A DNA stretch of 64,000 nt from Zoroaster sp. YZ-2022 (Eukaryota; Echinodermata; Asteroidea; Forcipulatida; Zoroasteridae). Every line of letters starts with the position of its first letter. Position 1 is the stretch's first letter. The stretch covers positions 28,148,189 to 28,212,188 of the forward strand of contig CM055831.1 in NCBI GenBank assembly GCA_029582265.1, written 5' to 3'. Position numbers and translations under genes: made by a program. Positions 59,824 through 64,000 of the stretch are shown here, one piece after another. Below the pieces are notes generated by a model. It was not told the origin of the DNA. It did not search any database and worked only from the letters and a program-made list of their open reading frames with translations.

Positions 59824-59949
59824 TCCATGCAACACATCAGTGGAGGTTCAATAAACATGGCATGGGTAGCAGCATAAAGGGTTGTTGTGTTTTCATATAG
59901 TCAGTCGTCTGCTAGTAACATTAATAAATGTACTCCTTCAACTTCATCT

Positions 59950-60300
59950 TTAATTTGGGAAATTCTGCTTAAGAGTTAAATTCAATTGTCTGGCAGACAG
60001 CCATAGACCAGAATTATCATCAGAGTGTGTCGTTAATGAATGCTTTCCAGAATCCCAAAGTGAAGTTCCACCGATTTCCAGCCGGCCATAGAAGCTTGAC
60101 GAGATCTTTGTGTGCTTTGTAATATAAAACAACTGGTCAAACTCATTTGCAGTACACATTATTCAAAAGATTGCCAATAAATAACTGCCACACTCCACTT
60201 ACTGAATTCATTCATTGTTGTGTCGACATGACACTGAATGATGTTGATGAACATGCATGTAAACAACTCATTGACATACCCTATGAATTGACAGACCAAA
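59950..60300. other. Large intron of TRIM copy C, middle part
   Basis: Noncoding, matching 15960-16270 of arm B. No gene recognised. Confidence 0.5.
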
Positions 60301-60615
60301 ATGATCATGGCATCTGACCAGTTTAAAGTTACTCTGAATAAAAGCAAACAACTCATTGACATACCCTATGAATTGACAGACCAAATGATCATGGCATCTG
60401 ACCAGTTTAAAGTTACTCTGAATAAAAGCAAACAACTCATTGACATACCCTATGAATTGACAGACCAAATGATCATGGTATCTGACCAGTTTAAAGTTAC
60501 TCTGAATAAAAGCAAACAACTCATTGACATAGGCTACCCTATGAATTGACAGACCAAATGATCATGGCATCTGACCAGTTTAAAGTTACTCTGAATAAAA
60601 GTAAACAACAACTTA
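60300..60615. repeat. 84-bp minisatellite, four units (copy C)
   Basis: 'ctgaccagtttaaagttact' starts at 60314, 60398, 60482 and 60571. The last interval is 89 bp owing to an extra 'ggcta'. Copy B has three units, so the arms differ by one. Confidence 0.92.
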
Positions 60616-61748
60616 CAAATATAACTTTGAAAATTACTTCTCTGGTAATTTCCCATGTCAAATTATCCATTGAATGGTCAAATTTGTCCATGTGTATCAG
60701 TAAACTGAGCATTAATTGCAGGTATACAATGTACACATACACATAATCTTGATAAGTTTGTTTTCCCTCACTTACACCACACGCTATGCCGCATTGCCAC
60801 GATGTAAACAAAGATTGACATCAGACTTTCCTGATTTTGAGATGCCTTCTAAATAAGGATATCCTGTGACATGATTTTGGCCGTACTAAAATAATCTTAC
60901 ATTATAAGAGCATAACTCTCAGGCCACCTCTCTTGTGTTTGTCATAAGTGTTTGCCATTGCCTCTGAGTTCCCTGGCTCCGGATGTTACGCCCGGCGCCA
61001 TGAAAAATTCCCGGCGTTAGAAATTCCCGAACGGCATTGTTTCTGAGCAAGAGTGGGAAAAGGTTGTTTCAGTATTTTTCCCAATCTTTTCTGCCATGCC
61101 ACATCTGTAGTCTGCGCCGTTACATTACCCGAACCTGAATCATGAATCTGAACCTGAACCTGTGCCCGCTGTCTGCGTGTGTTTCCTTATGTGACACTGT
61201 ATGGCGCATGTTTCATTCGCATAATGTAACACGTCATTCACTGCCGTATCTCCAACATCGAACATCCGTTTACGTCAGGTCCCTGTATTCTCATAACAAG
61301 CTATAAATTACCCGATCATGATCAGCATGCAATTGCCCCACTAATCCAATTACTGCAAACAATTAGGCAAATATTCCCTCATATGCTGCTGGTGTGATAA
61401 GTTGTTTGAAGCAGCCACTGTCAGGACCTTTGCAGTCTTAATGATTGGATACAATGTATCACAAACAGTTGAAGAAAAATATATGGCAAATGTTGGTAAA
61501 ATACTACAAAGGCTTTATTGGAGCGTAATCTCTTGAATTTAAAGATAATTGTCTGTAAAAGTGTAAACATTACATTGTTCAAGAGTCACAGATTTAAAAA
61601 GTCGTTTACGGGTAATTGGAACTGAAAAATGGAACCGGGTAATGACAGTTTCTGTTGGGTATCTGGATACCTGGATACCCGGCACAGCCCTAGCTATGAA
61701 ACAATTATATTAGGAGTTTCTATTTCAGCAAACCTTTGAAGTAATTAA
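60616..61748. other. Large intron of TRIM copy C, later part
   Basis: Matches 14551-15690 of arm B, and from 61371 also copy A. It includes the CpG-richer stretch 60960-61290 and the terminus-like repeat at 61605-61694. No exon was recognised. Confidence 0.5.
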
Positions 61749-62110
61749 CCCTCCTATGCCCAGGCTGAAACTTGGCCCAGTCAGCACGGCACTCACAGAC
61801 AGTCACTGAGTATTTTTGGTTGCATTGCCAATTGGTAGGTCAAACCACAGAGTCACACAGAGCTGTGTATGTACTGTCGAGTGGTTTTGGTTTGACCTAT
61901 CCTAGCCACATGTCCTTGCATTTATTTGAGTGGACTGCACAAAGTCAATGGGTTGGGAGTTACATACAAATTTTGAGTGTCTTTGGGTTTGACCTCCTAT
62001 CACAGCCACATGTGCTTGCATACATATTTGAGTGCACTGCACAAAGTCAATGGGTTAAGAGAGACATGTACAAATTTTGAGTGTCTTTGAGTGTTAAACC
62101 TATAGGAGGG
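61749..62110. mobile_element. 362-bp TTAA-flanked MITE (copy C)
   Basis: Same element and site as 14189-14550: ends CCCTCCTAT and ATAGGAGGG, with TTAA at 61745-61748 and 62111-62114. It is absent from copy A at about 378-384. Confidence 0.88.
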
Positions 62111-62660
62111 TTAACCGTGAGTTAATGTGAAATGATCAATTTTATTCAGTTTCCTGAGGACCTTCTCTTAGAAAGAGGGGAAATCTCTATAACTATGAGT
62201 GCATTAGAATATCTCTTTATTCACTGTCTAATTGCTCTCCTAGTAATACCTCAACAAACATTAAACAAAATGTTTGAATAATAATTTAATGTAGAAACGT
62301 TCCACTTAACTGAATTTTCCTAGAAAAAGAAAGTGGCTCATAACTACATGTTATGCTATTAAAACCTTCATACATTGAAATTATGTGCTATACATGTACT
62401 CACTGGCTGTCATCAATTTAAATTTAGCCTATTTTATTTTCTGAAACATGACATTGATTGAAATAAATAGTGAATAATAAATCATGACAGTTCAAAGGTT
62501 CAAAGTGAACATTGGCTGTTGTGAATCCCTTTGTACATGTATAGGCCTTCATGTCAAAATATGTAGAAATATCTTCATTTAATGTTCAGCTCATAAAACA
62601 TAACACACATAATTGTTATATCACTGTGATGTGTTATCTCTATTATTATTATTTTTCCAG

Positions 62661-63283
62661 AACCACGTGGCATTGCAGCTATACACAATCACTTAGTGGT
62701 TGTGGTCAAAACCAACAAAGTCATCAAGATGTACAACAATGATGGCACACTTGCCTTTGACTTCCACACAGTGCCTCATAGTGAGGTAGGGAAGACAGCA
62801 GTGGACCTCTGGAATGTAGCAATAAATAATAAGGGTAACATCATAATAGGTGATGTGAAGAGGATGGTGGTGAGCGAGCACAGCTCCACTGATGGCTCGC
62901 TCATCCACACTATGCCAGTCAAAACAAAACCTTGCTTCCTGGCCATTGATAATAATAACAGAGTTGTAGTCAGTGGTAATAACCAACATCAAGTAGACAT
63001 TGTTGATAGCAATGGTACTTCATTACTCACAATCAAACCAACAATCAATGGTCAGGAAGTTCAATACTGCAGAGGTGTATGCTGTGACAGATCAGGCATA
63101 TACATTGCAGTGCACAATGGGTTTAACACTGGTCATATTCACCATTATGACGAAGATGATGGTAGATTCATCTCATGTATAGCTCAGGGTCTGTACTGGC
63201 CCAGGGGAATCACATTCACTGCAGATGGGCATCAGCTGGTAGCAGCAGACTGGCACTCAGTGAAGATATATCACATAATGTGA
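62661..63283 (+). CDS. TRIM-NHL protein, exon 3 (NHL repeats), copy C
   Basis: Final coding exon. The acceptor 'ttatttttccag' ends at 62660 and the first two bases complete the split codon for residue 437. It encodes residues 438-643 with about five NHL units, which together with the unit at the end of the RING exon would make a six-bladed propeller. The stop is at 63281-63283. Compared with copy B it has K526, Y615 and R618; the last two lie together in the final unit (QGLYWPRGITF), on what would be a surface loop. It is open and ends at the same place as copy B, so both genes appear functional. Confidence 0.9.
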
Positions 63284-63577
63284 TGTAATCCAACATGCTG
63301 CTGACTGGCAATCTCCCTTGTCATCATCATAATGGTGAAATGTCCTCTTCAAGATATGTTACCCAAACATGTAATGTAGAATCTTGAGTATCAATGTCAC
63401 TCTATAGAATTAATCTTGTATCATTTATTATTAATGTTTGACATGACAAGAGATACAGAGCATATACAATTCATTGGCAATGAAGTCTTTACTTTGCTTC
63501 AAGAACCAACTCAAATGAATAATTGATTTAGATGTTTGCCCTTCACCAATTTAGCTAAGCACTTCTCCAGAGTCTTT

Positions 63578-63583
63578 AATAAA
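63578..63583 (+). terminator. Polyadenylation signal of TRIM copy C
   Basis: AATAAA in 'ctttaataaaagaaatcc', about 295 bp after the stop codon, conserved in copies A and B. Confidence 0.5.
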
Positions 63584-64000
63584 AGAAATCCACATACGAA
63601 CTAATAAATGAATTTATGACGAGGCTAGCTATCAATTCATTTAAAAAACAAGCCTCTGATGATTTGTTATATTTCATTTGTAATTGTTAAGTATTTGGTT
63701 GCCTTTCTATGAGGAAAATACATTTATATTTATTTTTCATATTAAAAGGAAGTTGCCAGGAATCACTAGTGAAAAAGTTACAAATACCTTTAAGAGGGAG
63801 TTCCCCTCATTTTGCTTTTGACATTGTCTGTTGATTTGTAAATGTTACTCTTTAATTATTCATATGTCAATATCTTGTCAATACTTTCTTTGTTTTCACT
63901 GATGGTCACCCATTGTTTGCCAATCACCAGTTGACAAAAACTACAATTGTGACATAGCAAAAGAAAGGTCTATACCCTCTCTTTTCCCCCTCTGGATCCA

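Larger units (their letters stand above)
59272..59826 (-). mobile_element. Dimeric tRNA-Leu-derived SINE in TRIM intron, copy C only
   Basis: Read on the minus strand the order is tRNA-like head, body ('gagcaaggtacttaaccata', 'ggatgggacgtaaagccgta'), second tRNA-like head, body ('gcttctctccacccag', 'ttcaggaatgatttatgagc') and an (ATT)n tail. Arm B is uninterrupted here ('tttaagtat' is followed directly by 'gtaaatgcaacac' on the reverse of 16380-16420). Compared with B, a few target bases ('gtaa') are missing, so insertion came with a small deletion. Confidence 0.9.
50889..64000 (+). repeat. Arm C of the large TRIM inverted repeat
   Basis: Reverse complement of arm B (11635-25205). It contains the TRIM-NHL gene on the plus strand, plus element 2 and a SINE not found in B. 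Its left limit is where similarity to 25205 stops, near 'gatcgttcttttattcccat'. It continues beyond the window. Confidence 0.9.

Noticed and set aside
11635..64000. CRISPR array, operon or prokaryotic island
   Set aside because: Introns, LINE, SINE and MITEs show animal DNA. The tandem arrays have no spacer-repeat structure and no cas-like genes.

Overview
The window is AT-rich animal DNA: exons with GT/AG introns, AATAAA signals, a non-LTR retrotransposon, a tRNA-derived SINE, MITEs and minisatellites. TRIM-NHL genes in several near-identical copies, together with a (TTA)n-tailed tRNA-Leu SINE, suggest a marine invertebrate, most likely a deuterostome such as an echinoderm. That assignment is inference. 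Two gaps of exactly 500 N (8141-8640, 32678-33177) show that this is a draft scaffold.

Layout. The dominant feature is a large inverted repeat carrying a TRIM-NHL gene. Arm B (about 11635-25205) holds the gene on the minus strand and arm C (about 50889-64000, running off the window) holds it on the plus strand; a 25.7 kb spacer lies between them. The two 643-residue proteins differ at only four positions that I can see. Two decayed partial copies lie at the left: the 3' half (copy A, 1-2910) and the RING exon (copy D, 6410-7631). A small exon of an unidentified neighbouring gene converges on the 3' end of the TRIM gene in copies A and B.

Comparing the arms gives empty and filled sites for several insertions. 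Element 1 (19281-23272) lies in intron 1 of gene B and is absent from C. Element 2 (52133-55683) lies upstream of gene C and is absent from B. Element 3 (25543-31977) lies inside a MITE just beyond arm B, with an empty site in the related block at 9471. A dimeric tRNA-Leu SINE (59272-59826) is only in C. A 362-bp TTAA-flanked MITE is in B and C but not in A. Elements 1-3 all have 2-bp target duplications. Elements 2 and 3 start with CCC and carry dense subterminal arrays built on 10-bp palindromes (GCAAGCTTGC in element 2, CCAACGTTGG in element 3). I see no transposase in any of the three.

Spacer. From left to right it holds element 3, a gap, a dispersed repeat with an NRF1-like site (33180-33780, second copy at 49028-49700), a frameshifted C2H2 zinc-finger array (35960-36800), MITEs, an 81-bp minisatellite (38917-40068), a dead I/Jockey-type LINE with endonuclease, RT and RNase H (about 41220-47010), a pair of 78-bp direct repeats 1.2 kb apart, a fragment resembling the C-terminus of a GIY-YIG-type reverse transcriptase, and 42-bp and 99-bp tandem repeats. 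No functional host gene is evident there. The only genes that look intact are the two TRIM-NHL copies, probable E3 ubiquitin ligases.
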